Of a DNA stretch of 64,000 nt, positions 25,159-35,178 are shown one piece after another (positions within the stretch are counted from its first letter, which is position 1; each line of letters starts with the position of its first letter). The stretch covers positions 464,926 to 528,925 of the forward strand of contig NZ_JAUOEM010000002.1 in the NCBI RefSeq assembly GCF_030540875.1, given 5' to 3'. Position numbers and translations under genes: made by a program. The DNA is from Flavivirga amylovorans (GTDB taxonomy: Bacteria; Bacteroidota; Bacteroidia; Flavobacteriales; Flavobacteriaceae). Under the pieces are notes generated by a model. That model saw only the letters and a program-made list of their open reading frames with translations, did not search any database and was not told the origin of the DNA.

Positions 25159-26072
25159 AATTTTAAGGTATCTATTTTTTTAAAAACTGAGACAATAACA
25201 TTTACAGCTTCTACATAGAATTTCGGATGAATATTTTCGTAATCATCTGTAGGTTCGTGATAATCTTTATGATCCTCTACTCCAAAGTATAAAAAGGGAA
25301 TGCCTTTTTTATAAAAATTCATATGATCTGATGAATAGGTCCAATTCTCTAAGGCATCACTATCATTATGACCTTCTATTAGTTTAATTTTCTTAGAGTG
25401 TTGACAATAGCTAACAGCGTATTTCAATTTTTTGTTATGCTCCGTTCCAACAACAAATAATTCGTTTTTTTCACTCCTACCAATCATATCCATGTTAATA
25501 TTAACTTTGATATTTTTTAATGGAATAATTGAATTTTTTACAAAATATTTAGACCCTTGTAATCCTAATTCTTCGCCATCAAACGCAGCTAAAATAACAG
25601 AATGTTTAGGTGGATTATTTTTAAAATACTCACCAAAACTAAATAATGCACTCAAACCAGAGGCATTATCATCGGCTCCATTATAAATGGCTCCTTTTTT
25701 AATGCCTTCATGATCATAATGAGCACTAATAATTATGTATTCATGAGGGTTTTTAGTTCCTTTTATAAGCCCTAAAATATTTATTGCTTTATATTGTTTC
25801 CGCTTTTCTACAAACAAAAAGGGCTGCTCATAGTTTTTTCCTAATGGTAAAACATTTAACGAATAGAACTGATTAATTATATACTTTCTAGCCTTTAAGG
25901 CTCCTCTAGTCCCTGTTCTTCTTCCTTCAAAAGCATCAGATGACAATGATTTTAAATGTTTCAACATAGATTCTTCACAAAAGAAACTAGCTTCTTTTTC
26001 ACATATTTGTGAATTTACATGTATGCATATAAAGTGATAAAGAAAACATAGGGCTATCAATTTTATTTTCAT
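25155..26072 (-). CDS. M28-family zinc aminopeptidase, exported
   Basis: 305 residues. An N-terminal hydrophobic segment (1-21) serves as signal. The M28 metal ligands are all present: His and Asp in IISAHYDHEG, Asp in NGADDNASG, Glu-Glu in AFDGEELGLQGS, Asp in NMDMIGRS, and His in YSSDHMNFYKKGIPFLYF. It acts as a bimetallic exopeptidase in the periplasm or outside. Length is normal for the compact, PA-domain-free subgroup. Confidence 0.92.
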   Translation of the reverse strand: MKIKLIALCFLYHFICIHVNSQICEKEASFFCEESMLKHLKSLSSDAFEGRRTGTRGALKARKYIINQFYSLNVLPLGKNYEQPFLFVEKRKQYKAINILGLIKGTKNPHEYIIISAHYDHEGIKKGAIYNGADDNASGLSALFSFGEYFKNNPPKHSVILAAFDGEELGLQGSKYFVKNSIIPLKNIKVNINMDMIGRSEKNELFVVGTEHNKKLKYAVSYCQHSKKIKLIEGHNDSDALENWTYSSDHMNFYKKGIPFLYFGVEDHKDYHEPTDDYENIHPKFYVEAVNVIVSVFKKIDTLKF

Positions 26073-26106
26073 CTACTAGATTTAATTTCTTAAATCTAAA
26101 CAAAAA

Positions 26107-26128
26107 AACCCAAGCATTAGCTTGGGTT
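26107..26128 (-). terminator. Terminator after sdhB
   Basis: Stem AACCCAAGC / GCTTGGGTT with loop ATTA, 32 bp downstream of the sdhB stop, with an A-run on the plus strand giving the U-tract on the transcript. Confidence 0.85.
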
Positions 26129-26159
26129 CTTAAATTTTAAGATATGTATAACTAAAATA

Positions 26160-26903
26160 TTATGATATATTAGCTTTCATTAACTCGCGATTCATTCTAG
26201 CAATATTATCCAAAGAAATACCTTTAGGGCATTCAATTTCACAAGCACCAGTATTTGTACAGTTACCAAAGCCTTCTAAATCCATTTGAGCAACCATATT
26301 TTTAACACGATCTGCTGCTTCTACTTGTCCTTGAGGTAATAGTGCATATTGCGATACTTTAGCTCCTACAAACAACATAGCTGATGAGTTTTTACAAGTT
26401 GCAACACAAGCACCACAACCAATACATGTAGCTGCATCCATGGCTTCATCTGCTGCATGTTTTGAAATAGGAAGTGAATTTGCATCCTGAGTATTTCCAG
26501 AAGTATTTACAGAAATATAACCTCCTGCTTGTTGAATGCGCTCGAAAGCCATTCTATCAACTACTAAATCTTTTATTACAGGAAAAGCTGCTGCTCTAAA
26601 TGGCTCGATAGTAATTGTATCGCCATCATTAAACATACGCATGTGCAATTGGCAGGTTGTTATGCCCCTATCTGGACCATGAGCTTCTCCATTAATGTAC
26701 ATAGAACACATTCCGCAAATACCTTCTCGGCAATCATGATCGAATGCTACAGGGTCTTCACCAGAATTCACCAATTGTTCATTCAAAACATCCATCATTT
26801 CTAAAAAAGACATGTGTTCTGAAATATCAGTAACTTTATAATCGACCATTTGACCCTTTGCATTTGAGTCTTTTTGTCTCCAAATTTTAAGTGTTAGATT
26901 CAT
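26160..26903 (-). CDS. sdhB: Succinate dehydrogenase / fumarate reductase iron-sulfur subunit
   Basis: 247 residues. The N-terminal 2Fe-2S ferredoxin domain has [15 protein letters not shown]. The C-terminal domain has [17 protein letters not shown], and the second cluster motif reads [16 protein letters not shown], giving the 4Fe-4S and 3Fe-4S clusters. It passes electrons from SdhA to the cytochrome b anchor. It is the last gene of the sdh operon, separated from sdhA by an inserted four-helix-bundle gene and 8-bp tandem repeats. Confidence 0.96.
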   Translation of the reverse strand: MNLTLKIWRQKDSNAKGQMVDYKVTDISEHMSFLEMMDVLNEQLVNSGEDPVAFDHDCREGICGMCSMYINGEAHGPDRGITTCQLHMRMFNDGDTITIEPFRAAAFPVIKDLVVDRMAFERIQQAGGYISVNTSGNTQDANSLPISKHAADEAMDAATCIGCGACVATCKNSSAMLFVGAKVSQYALLPQGQVEAADRVKNMVAQMDLEGFGNCTNTGACEIECPKGISLDNIARMNRELMKANIS

Positions 26904-26912
26904 TTTCTTCTA

Positions 26913-26944
26913 GTTATTTGGTTATTGAGTTATTTGGCTATTGA
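26913..26944. repeat. Four 8-bp tandem units upstream of sdhB
   Basis: GTTATTTG, GTTATTGA, GTTATTTG, GCTATTGA lie end to end just before the sdhB start, at the downstream side of the inserted four-helix-bundle gene. Related but inverted material (AATAACTAAATAAT) lies at 27370-27383 on its other side. Confidence 0.7.
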
Positions 26945-26985
26945 ACGATAGTTTTATGATACAATTTCTAATTAACTTAATAACT

Positions 26986-27363
26986 TTATTTTTCTTTTTG
27001 ATTCTTTAAATATTTAATATATCCATTTAAAATCAAAAGAGTTTTATTATGTATTATTCTTAATTCATTTAAATTTTCTTCTGAAATATAGCCTTCATCA
27101 AAAGCTATAATTCCATGATCAAGAGTTTCAAACAAAGAGCCTCTTGCTATCCTACAAAACTGAATGTTCTCTTGAAAATGAAATCTTCCATAACCTTCAG
27201 AAATATTATTTCCAACAGAACGTGATGAACGTTTAATTTGATCAATTAGAGCAAACTTCTCAGAATTAGGGATCTTAGTAATTAATTGGTTCTTTACAAA
27301 TAATCTTAAATTCCTTGCTTCTTTCCAAAAAGCCAATTCTTCAAAAGATTTAAAATTACTCAT
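26986..27363 (-). CDS. Four-helix-bundle protein (rRNA intervening-sequence protein family)
   Basis: 125 residues, all alpha. The stretch SFEELAFWKEARNL and later QIKRSSRSVGNNISEGYGR are the hallmark of the S23/IVP four-helix-bundle family first found in 23S rRNA intervening sequences. The molecular role is unknown. It interrupts the sdh operon between sdhA (24 bp upstream) and sdhB (82 bp downstream) on the same strand, and repeats of 8-bp periodicity flank it. This suggests insertion by a mobile process rather than a part in respiration. Confidence 0.88.
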   Translation of the reverse strand: MSNFKSFEELAFWKEARNLRLFVKNQLITKIPNSEKFALIDQIKRSSRSVGNNISEGYGRFHFQENIQFCRIARGSLFETLDHGIIAFDEGYISEENLNELRIIHNKTLLILNGYIKYLKNQKEK

Positions 27364-27387
27364 CCAAAATAACTAAATAATTAATAA

Positions 27388-29400
27388 TTATTTATAAGAT
27401 CTCTGCTTCAATTCAATGTCTTTAAATTCTAATTCTTCTTTATGTAAAACTGCATCGGCAGGTTCTCCTTTATATTCCCATGCAGAAACAAATGCAAAAT
27501 CTTTATCATTACGTTTAGCTTCTCCTTTTTGAGGGCCGTCTAGTTCAACAGACTCTTCTCTAAAGTGACCTCCACAAGATTCTTCACGTACTAAAGCATC
27601 TTTTGCAAATAATTCGCCTAACTCCAAGAAATCGGCAACACGACCAGCTTTTTCAAGTTCAGGGTTCATTTCATTTGCACTTCCTGGTACATTAACTTCT
27701 TTCCAGAACTCTTCTCGAATGGCTTTAATTTCAGCCATAGCTTCTTTTAAACCTTTTTCATTACGTGCCATTCCTACTTTATCCCACATGACTTTTCCAA
27801 GTCGTTTGTGAAAATGATCTACAGATTTTGTTCCTTTATTATTGATGAAGAACTCGATACGTTCTTTTACTTCTTTTTCAGCTTCATCAAATTCCTTAGT
27901 ATCGGTTGGTATTTTTCCTGTTCTAATATCATCTGATAAATAATCTCCAATGGTATATGGTAATACAAAATAACCATCAGCTAATCCTTGCATTAAGGCA
28001 GAAGCTCCAAGTCTATTTGCTCCGTGATCTGAGAAATTAGCTTCACCAATACAGTACAGACCTTCAACAGTGGTCATTAAATTATAATCAACCCAAACAC
28101 CGCCCATTGTATAGTGGGTTGCTGGATAAATCATCATAGGTGTTTCGTATGGGTTCTCATCAACGATTTTCTCATACATTTGGAATAAGTTTCCGTATTT
28201 CTCTTCAACTATCGCTTGTCCTAATTCATATATCTTTTCAGCCGAAGGATTATTGATGTTTTGAACTTTAGCTTGTGTTTTACCATAACGTTCAATAGCT
28301 GATGCAAAATCTAAAAACACAGCCTCTCCTGTTGCATTGACTCCAAAACCAGCATCACAACGTTCTTTAGCGGCTCTTGACGCTACATCGCGAGGTACCA
28401 AGTTACCAAAGGCTGGATAGCGACGTTCTAAGAAATAATCTCTATCTTCTTCAGCAATTTCAGTTGGTTTTAATTTTCGTTCTTGTATTGCTTTAGCATC
28501 TTCCATGTTTGCGGGCACCCAAATTCTGCCATCGTTACGTAATGATTCAGACATCAACGTTAATTTAGATTGATAATCGCCTGAACGCGGAATACAAGTC
28601 GGGTGAATTTGTGTAAAACAAGGATTTGCAAAATACGCTCCTTTTTTATGAATTTTCCAAGCAGCAGTTGCATTACTTCCCATGGCATTTGTTGATAAGA
28701 AATATACATTTCCGTATCCACCTGATGCTATAACAACTGCATGTGCAGAATGCCTTTCTATCTCACCAGTAATTAAATTACGGGCAATGATACCTCTTGC
28801 TTTTCCGTCAACTTTTACAACGTCAAGCATTTCGTGGCGATTAAACATTTCAATTTTACCACGAGCAATTTGTCTATTCATTGCTGAATAAGCCCCCAAT
28901 AATAATTGTTGTCCTGTTTGTCCTTTAGCGTAAAACGTTCTTGACACCAATACACCACCAAATGAACGGTTATCTAATAGCCCTCCATAATCACGTGCAA
29001 AAGGAACTCCTTGTGCGACACATTGATCAATAATATTTGCAGACACCTCAGCTAAACGATGCACGTTTGCTTCACGAGAACGATAATCACCACCTTTTAC
29101 AGTATCATAAAATAACCTATATGTTGAATCACCATCTCCTTGATAATTTTTTGCTGCATTAATTCCTCCTTGCGCAGCAATAGAATGTGCACGTCTAGGA
29201 GAATCTTGATAAGCAAATGCTTTTACATTATATCCTAACTCAGCTAGAGTAGCAGCAGCTGAACCACCTGCTAAACCAGTTCCTACTACAATAACATCTA
29301 TGTGGCGTTTATTAGCGGGATTTACTAAATCGATATGATTTTTATAATCTGTCCATTTATCTTTAATTGGACCTTTTGGTACTTTTGAATCTAAAGCCAT
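27388..29400 (-). CDS. sdhA: Succinate dehydrogenase / fumarate reductase flavoprotein subunit
   Basis: 670 residues. The FAD-binding Rossmann motif [17 protein letters not shown] starts at about 37. The flavinylation region reads [15 protein letters not shown], whose His is the covalent FAD attachment site. Substrate-binding residues are visible in [14 protein letters not shown] and [18 protein letters not shown]. The C-terminal helical domain is full length. It oxidises succinate in the citric acid cycle as part of the membrane complex, and is 17 bp downstream of sdhC in one operon. Confidence 0.97.
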   Translation of the reverse strand: MALDSKVPKGPIKDKWTDYKNHIDLVNPANKRHIDVIVVGTGLAGGSAAATLAELGYNVKAFAYQDSPRRAHSIAAQGGINAAKNYQGDGDSTYRLFYDTVKGGDYRSREANVHRLAEVSANIIDQCVAQGVPFARDYGGLLDNRSFGGVLVSRTFYAKGQTGQQLLLGAYSAMNRQIARGKIEMFNRHEMLDVVKVDGKARGIIARNLITGEIERHSAHAVVIASGGYGNVYFLSTNAMGSNATAAWKIHKKGAYFANPCFTQIHPTCIPRSGDYQSKLTLMSESLRNDGRIWVPANMEDAKAIQERKLKPTEIAEEDRDYFLERRYPAFGNLVPRDVASRAAKERCDAGFGVNATGEAVFLDFASAIERYGKTQAKVQNINNPSAEKIYELGQAIVEEKYGNLFQMYEKIVDENPYETPMMIYPATHYTMGGVWVDYNLMTTVEGLYCIGEANFSDHGANRLGASALMQGLADGYFVLPYTIGDYLSDDIRTGKIPTDTKEFDEAEKEVKERIEFFINNKGTKSVDHFHKRLGKVMWDKVGMARNEKGLKEAMAEIKAIREEFWKEVNVPGSANEMNPELEKAGRVADFLELGELFAKDALVREESCGGHFREESVELDGPQKGEAKRNDKDFAFVSAWEYKGEPADAVLHKEELEFKDIELKQRSYK

Positions 29401-29417
29401 ACTAAACTTATTTAAGA

Positions 29418-30089
29418 TTAATGGTTAAGGTGATGATAAAGTGCAATTATTATAAATCCTAGCGGAATAACAATTGAATATACTTTTCCAAATGTTTGTA
29501 ATGCTTTTTTACGTCCGGCTGTAGCTCCTACCGATTGGAATGCTGATGTGAATCCGTGTAATAAGTGCAACGCTAAAAATATAAAAGCAACAACATAGGC
29601 ACCTACTCTGGCCGGGCTTAAAAACTTGTGCTGTAATTCATGGAAATATCTAAAACTTCCATCATGCATTCCAGACATATCACCCTGAATGTATTTAACA
29701 TTTATTTCTGGAAACCAGAAATCTATAAAATGAAGAACAATGAAAGCTAAGATTGCTACCCCACTATAAATCATATTCCTACTCATCCAAGTAGAGTTTG
29801 CTGCGCCATTGTTTTTGGCGTATGCAACGCCATTTGCTTTTTTGTTCTTAAGTTCTAATACAAAGCCCATTACAAAATGAAATACAACACCAAATATTAA
29901 AACTGGTTGTAATGCAAATTGAACTATAGGATTTGTTCCCATAAAATGAGATAGCTCGTTAAAAACATCTTCACTGAATAAAGATGTTATATTTACCGCT
30001 AAATGCATTATTAAGAAAAACATGAGGAAGAAAGCAGAAAGAGCCATTGCAATCTTTCTTCCAATCGAAGATTTAAAAAATCCACCCAT
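29418..30089 (-). CDS. sdhC: Succinate dehydrogenase cytochrome b anchor subunit
   Basis: 223 residues with five membrane helices. It is the single-subunit di-heme anchor found in Bacteroidota and epsilonproteobacteria. Heme-ligand candidates are the His in [27 protein letters not shown] and ALYHHLNH. The N-terminus [20 protein letters not shown] is typical. It heads the sdh operon under a clear promoter at 30115-30145. Confidence 0.95.
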   Translation of the reverse strand: MGGFFKSSIGRKIAMALSAFFLMFFLIMHLAVNITSLFSEDVFNELSHFMGTNPIVQFALQPVLIFGVVFHFVMGFVLELKNKKANGVAYAKNNGAANSTWMSRNMIYSGVAILAFIVLHFIDFWFPEINVKYIQGDMSGMHDGSFRYFHELQHKFLSPARVGAYVVAFIFLALHLLHGFTSAFQSVGATAGRKKALQTFGKVYSIVIPLGFIIIALYHHLNH

Positions 30090-30114
30090 TATTTTGAAGT
30101 TATTTTTGTTTTTA

Positions 30115-30145
30115 CAAAGGTAAGTTAGGACGAAGTTTTAGACAA
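30115..30145 (-). promoter_or_regulatory. Bacteroidota-type promoter of the sdh operon
   Basis: Minus strand: TTG at 30145-30143, a 20-base spacer, TACCTTTG at 30122-30115 (exact TAnnTTTG). It is 26 bp before the sdhC start codon, giving a short leader. Confidence 0.8.
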
Positions 30146-30197
30146 CTAACATATGTCATGTTTTTACTATTTATAATGATTTTAAGTTAAATTTAGC

Positions 30198-33038
30198 TTA
30201 ATTTATCACTAAAACTTCTTTTTGAGATCCAATTTGGATGTAGTATGTCCCTATCGGTAAATAATACTTATCATTCTTTGCCTTATTGATTTCTATACTA
30301 TCATTCTCTTTGATAAGCGCTTTTCTGCCTTTTTTGGTTACGGTTAAATCATAACTTGCGTAGTTATAGCCTTTATCTGCATTAACTTTAACCTGATTAA
30401 GTAACACGCCTTCTTCAGAAAGCACTTTAATGTTTTTTTCTTCTGAAGCATTTGAATAGAATGCAACATCTACTTTAGGCTCAGAAGCTTTAAACCATTT
30501 ACTCCAAGTGCTTCCCCAACTAGAAGAATGCTTTAGGGCTTTCACTTTAAAAAGTGTAACTGATGCTGAACGCATACTATCATTCATCTTTTGGAGTGGC
30601 GCAATATCTGTTTTGTAAATACTTCTTCCGTGAGTTCCAAGCAATAAGTGTTTTGCTTTAGGCTGTATAACCAAATCATGAACAGCCACACTAGGCAATC
30701 CGTTACTAAACGCTTCCCAGTTTTGACCTTGGTTAAATGAAATATAAGCACCATTGTCTGTTCCTAGATACAATATATTCTTATTTACAGGATCTTCTTT
30801 AATAACGTTAACAGGAGATGTTGGTATATTAGCACTAATGTTAGTCCATGTTTTCCCATAATCATTACTCATATAAACATATGTTGTAAAATCGTCCCAA
30901 CGATACCCATTCAAAGTTGCATAAACACGTTCTTTTTTATGCTGTGAAGCCACAATGCGACTTACCCATAAATCCTTAGGTAATGATTTTGAAATAGTTT
31001 CCCAACTCCCTCCAGCATCTTTAGTAACTTGTATTAATCCATCGTCACTACCTGTATAAATGAGTCCAAATTGAAATGGAGATTCACTAATAGTTGACAA
31101 GGTTCCATAAGCAATATTACCTTTTTTTCCACCGTTGGTAAGATCATCACTAATGGCCTCCCAATCGGTTCCTTGATTCATTGAACGCATTAATTTATTT
31201 CCGCCTAGATATAAAATATCTTGATTGTGAGACGATAATAAAATAGGTGTCTGCCAATTAAAGCGGTATGGGTTTTCTCCCAATTCATGCTTGGGTTGTA
31301 TATAAGTCCGCTCTCCAGTTTCTAAATTAAGCCTGTAATAATTTCCAAACTGGTAGCCTGTATACACAACATTGTTACCTCTATTATCAATTTGAACTTG
31401 CATACCATCACCTCCCATGATACTTTTCCAAGGATACTGCCCACTTTGATGCCAACTCTTATCTTCACGAGCATTATTTGCACCTACCCACACACCATTA
31501 TCTTGTAAACCTCCATAAATATTATATGGATTAGCATTGTCTACATTTATATAGTAGTATTGACCAACAGAATTAACATTAAGCTTTTCCCATGTTTCAC
31601 CATCATCATAACTCATATTTAGTCCACCATCATTACCATTTATTAGGTGACCAGCTTTTTTTGGGTTTACCCATAGTGCCTGATGATCTGCATGTACATT
31701 TTCCCTACTTATAGAGGTAAAGGTTTGTCCTCCATCTTTAGATTTTAAAATAGGAACTCCTAATACGTAAATTCCTTTTTCATTTTGAGGATCTACTCTT
31801 ATTTCTCCAAAATAATAACCATAACTAAAATATAAATCATCTAAATAACCTTTATGTTTTTTTTTCCAACTTATACCACCATCTTCACTTTTATAAACCT
31901 CAGCTCCAATAACAGGCGTATCAAACAACATTGAATTAGCATTTTCAAGATATTTTGCAAGGTCGATTGGTTTTACATTACCACTTCTCACCATTTGCTT
32001 TACATTTTCAGCTTTGTATTTTTCTTGAAATCCATTCGTTTTTAAAAAACCATTGAGTTTTTTATCATCGAGCTTAAAAAAGGCTTCATTTGTCATGGTC
32101 TTAAAATCTTCCTTAGTTAAACCACGTTTTTCTTCATCGTTCTCTTCAGGGACTCTCCGAAATTGACTATCGTGTAAAGCATAAATTAGATTATCGTTAA
32201 AAACAGCCAGTCCAATTCTACCAACACCTTGTCCTGTTGGAAATCCACTTTTTTCAGTAGAAACTTTCACCCATGTATTTCCTGCATCTGTACTTCTGTA
32301 AATTGCAGAATTATGTCCACTACCATCAAAATTCCATGCTTTACGATCTTTAGTCCAAGACGTTGCAAACATTAAATTAAAGTTATCGGGACTACATTGG
32401 AGATCTATAATACCACTCTTATCGTCTACAAATAATTTTTGCGTCCACGTTTTTCCACCATCTACTGTTTTGTAAATTCCCCGTTCTTGATTTGGAGAAT
32501 ACAAGTGACCAGTAACCCCAACAATAACCTCGTCGGGATTGTTCGGATTGATTAAAATTCGACCTATATGATGTGAATCTTTAAGCCCCATATTTTGCCA
32601 AGTCTTACCGTTATCTATAGACTTTAAAACGCCAATACCAGCATAACTTGATCTAGATGAATTATTCTCTCCAGTACCTACCCATATGGTTCTATTCTTC
32701 CAATCAACAGCAATATCACCTACATTTTGAGTATTAGATGAATCTAATATTGGATTAAAAGTTGTGCCATTATTGTTAGTATGCCAAACACCTCCTGACG
32801 CATATCCTACATAGAATTCGGTTGGATCTTCTGGATTAACGGATAAATCGGTGACCCGTCCGCTCATAACCGTAGGCCCAATATTTTTAAAAGCCACATT
32901 TTTTACTAATGATGTTTGAGTAAGTTGCTCCTTTTTAATAAGAGCCTCTTCAACTACTTTTGAAGGTGTTGCCGCTTGTTGAGCAGAAATTTTTAAAAGA
33001 GAAATAAGAAAAAATAAATGGAGAATTTTAAATTTCAT
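30198..33038 (-). CDS. Secreted BNR/sortilin-like beta-propeller protein
   Basis: 946 residues with a signal peptide (1-19, ending ISAQ). At least ten Asp-box repeats of the form DxGxTW are visible (DNGKTWQN, DGGKTWTQ, DAGNTWVK, DGGISWKK, DGGQTFTS, DDGETWEK, DAGGSWET, DYGKTWTN). This indicates two tandem beta-propellers of the VPS10/sortilin or xyloglucanase kind. No catalytic residues stand out, and the ~100-residue C-terminus is a small beta domain. No T9SS sorting motif is clear. It may bind or degrade extracellular glycans or be a surface adhesin; the role is unproven. Confidence 0.85.
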   Translation of the reverse strand: MKFKILHLFFLISLLKISAQQAATPSKVVEEALIKKEQLTQTSLVKNVAFKNIGPTVMSGRVTDLSVNPEDPTEFYVGYASGGVWHTNNNGTTFNPILDSSNTQNVGDIAVDWKNRTIWVGTGENNSSRSSYAGIGVLKSIDNGKTWQNMGLKDSHHIGRILINPNNPDEVIVGVTGHLYSPNQERGIYKTVDGGKTWTQKLFVDDKSGIIDLQCSPDNFNLMFATSWTKDRKAWNFDGSGHNSAIYRSTDAGNTWVKVSTEKSGFPTGQGVGRIGLAVFNDNLIYALHDSQFRRVPEENDEEKRGLTKEDFKTMTNEAFFKLDDKKLNGFLKTNGFQEKYKAENVKQMVRSGNVKPIDLAKYLENANSMLFDTPVIGAEVYKSEDGGISWKKKHKGYLDDLYFSYGYYFGEIRVDPQNEKGIYVLGVPILKSKDGGQTFTSISRENVHADHQALWVNPKKAGHLINGNDGGLNMSYDDGETWEKLNVNSVGQYYYINVDNANPYNIYGGLQDNGVWVGANNAREDKSWHQSGQYPWKSIMGGDGMQVQIDNRGNNVVYTGYQFGNYYRLNLETGERTYIQPKHELGENPYRFNWQTPILLSSHNQDILYLGGNKLMRSMNQGTDWEAISDDLTNGGKKGNIAYGTLSTISESPFQFGLIYTGSDDGLIQVTKDAGGSWETISKSLPKDLWVSRIVASQHKKERVYATLNGYRWDDFTTYVYMSNDYGKTWTNISANIPTSPVNVIKEDPVNKNILYLGTDNGAYISFNQGQNWEAFSNGLPSVAVHDLVIQPKAKHLLLGTHGRSIYKTDIAPLQKMNDSMRSASVTLFKVKALKHSSSWGSTWSKWFKASEPKVDVAFYSNASEEKNIKVLSEEGVLLNQVKVNADKGYNYASYDLTVTKKGRKALIKENDSIEINKAKNDKYYLPIGTYYIQIGSQKEVLVIN

Positions 33039-33115
33039 ATGGCTAGTTTTAATTATTGAAAATAACTAAAACTAGCCATAATAATACTATTCTAATATGC
33101 TATAGTTTTGTTAAA

Positions 33116-34981
33116 TTAATCTAGAATCATTTTTCTGGTAATCATCGCTCTTTCAGAATGAATATTTACAAAATAAATACCTTTGGACACTCCAGTTACA
33201 TCAATACTTTTGGTTCTTGATGCATTAGAAATATCATATTCATTAATAAGCCTTCCACTTAAATCGTAAATCACGGCTTTCTCTAAATTAATAAATGAAT
33301 TATTTTTTATATAAAATATACTTTGAGCCGGGTTAGGGTATAAACCAATGGCTTTGTTTAGTTCTTCATCTTCTATGCTAAGAGAACAAGCATGCGAAGA
33401 CATACTTGACTTTCCTGAAAAACATGAAAAAGCAGGAACACTGGATTCGCTCCTACTTTGCACATTATTTGCAGCAGTAATATTATTAGGGCTTAAATCT
33501 CTTAACAATTCTCCTAAACCAAGATTAAAATGCATCACATCATTATTTGTATCTATTACGTGACCTAATTGATGTGCATGACCTAATTCATGAAGCGCTA
33601 CACTTTCAAAATCAATTTCAAATCCCGGCCCTGGATTTACACCACCATAATACCAAGTTTCTCCATCATCAAAGACAATATCTATTTCTTCAGGAAATGC
33701 TTGTATACTTGCTAAAGTGGCCCCACCACATCCCAAAAACCGATATGAAGTTTGCCCAAGTGTTCCTGAATCTAGCTCATTACCATTATCAAATCTTACA
33801 ATATTGGTTCCGTCTGAAGTATTGGCAACATCAATAGGGCTAACTGCACCTATGGTGAAATTAATACCTGTTTCACACCTCCAAGTTTCTAAAGCACTTA
33901 AAAATGCTGCTTTAGCACCAGACTCTTCAATATCTGCATCAAAACTTGTCTCCATTTGTAAAACGTATCCGCCACTTCCATCATTATCTACATGTCTAGT
34001 AGGAAATGCATATATGGTTCCAGAGCCTTGAGGTACTTCGAATGTCACATTAATTTCTGCATGGGTAACTGTTAAATCTGAAGAAGAAACTATAACGTTT
34101 GAAGAAGCATCAGTAATTCTAATATCACCCGTCCCTGCTTCTGAAGGCACTTCTACAGTAATAGACGTAGTACTCCAATTTAATATTTGTGTATCTAAAG
34201 CATCAACATATACTGGATTAAATGCAGGAGGCCCATCGTTACCACCAGAATCTGCATCTCTAAAACTAACTTTACCTTGAGTACTACCAAAATTACCAGT
34301 CGCTCCTCCAGCAATTGTAATAGTAATTGTAGATTTTGTACCAGCAGAAACACTTGTTGGAGAAAAGACGATACCAGTAGGGATTAGCAATCTTTTATTT
34401 AGACTTGACTTAGATATTCTTTTTTCAACATCAAAAGAATTTAGATTCTTATAATTAGATTTAGTAAGAGTAATAATCTCTTTATAAAATACATTAGAAA
34501 TTCCTTTCTTTCCATTAAGAGTATTAGTTACCGTATCATCATATAAATTATACTTATAAAAACCTTGTAGCGAACTATATACTTTGAATGATTTATTTGC
34601 AACTTTATCTTTGTTAGATTTAGGTATATCACTATCATATAAAGTAAACACACCCAAATCTCCTTTACGTAATTTTAAACTAGGAGTTATTATTTGACAT
34701 TCCATTCCAATTGTCCCTCCTTTTGTTATAACATCAACATGAGTTATTGGTTCTCCTTTAAAAACTTTATATATTTCAACTGTATTTGTAGTGTAAATAT
34801 TCCCATCTAAACTCTTAAAGGCTTTTTTTGAAATTACTTCACCTTCAACAACCAAACTCGAGTTTTCGATTTGTTGTTGTAATGGAATCTCTCTAAGAAG
34901 CTGTTGAGCAAACAAAACAGACGAGTTAAAAAAATAAATGAGTGTAATAGCAATTAAATGAGATAGTACGCGTGTTTTCAT
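33116..34981 (-). CDS. Secreted matrixin-type zinc metalloprotease with type IX secretion domain
   Basis: About 621 residues from the ATG at 34981. Signal peptide, then an uncharacterised N-terminal domain (to ~200), an IPT/TIG immunoglobulin-like domain (about 205-315, from PTGIVFSPTSVSAGTKSTI in part), and a matrixin catalytic domain (about 320-535) with the zinc motif HELGHAHQLGH, which matches HExxHxxGxxH. The last ~75 residues (LYPNPAQSIFYIKN to the MITRKMILD end) form a type A T9SS sorting domain, so the enzyme is exported by the gliding/secretion system. It is separated by 77 bp from the BNR gene on the same strand. Confidence 0.93.
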   Translation of the reverse strand: MKTRVLSHLIAITLIYFFNSSVLFAQQLLREIPLQQQIENSSLVVEGEVISKKAFKSLDGNIYTTNTVEIYKVFKGEPITHVDVITKGGTIGMECQIITPSLKLRKGDLGVFTLYDSDIPKSNKDKVANKSFKVYSSLQGFYKYNLYDDTVTNTLNGKKGISNVFYKEIITLTKSNYKNLNSFDVEKRISKSSLNKRLLIPTGIVFSPTSVSAGTKSTITITIAGGATGNFGSTQGKVSFRDADSGGNDGPPAFNPVYVDALDTQILNWSTTSITVEVPSEAGTGDIRITDASSNVIVSSSDLTVTHAEINVTFEVPQGSGTIYAFPTRHVDNDGSGGYVLQMETSFDADIEESGAKAAFLSALETWRCETGINFTIGAVSPIDVANTSDGTNIVRFDNGNELDSGTLGQTSYRFLGCGGATLASIQAFPEEIDIVFDDGETWYYGGVNPGPGFEIDFESVALHELGHAHQLGHVIDTNNDVMHFNLGLGELLRDLSPNNITAANNVQSRSESSVPAFSCFSGKSSMSSHACSLSIEDEELNKAIGLYPNPAQSIFYIKNNSFINLEKAVIYDLSGRLINEYDISNASRTKSIDVTGVSKGIYFVNIHSERAMITRKMILD

Positions 34982-35178
34982 CTGATGTTTTTTTGTAAGC
35001 ATATTGAGAGTGTTGTTTGCTGATATACGTATTATCTTAGTTTTTAGATGTTAAACCCTAATACTCTAAGACAACTTTGTTCTGCGAAATTTTTTCAGAA
35101 ACTATCAAATATAACAAATTATAATCTAAATGATTTATTTAGCTTTGCTACATCTAGAAAACTTAATATACATTTAAT

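Noticed and set aside
26986-27363. Ribosomal protein S23 as the function of the four-helix-bundle gene
   Set aside because: The old name of the family is misleading; members are not bona fide ribosomal proteins.
33547-34031. Overlapping plus-strand open frames inside the matrixin gene
   Set aside because: They lie antisense to a protein with clear zinc, TIG and T9SS motifs.
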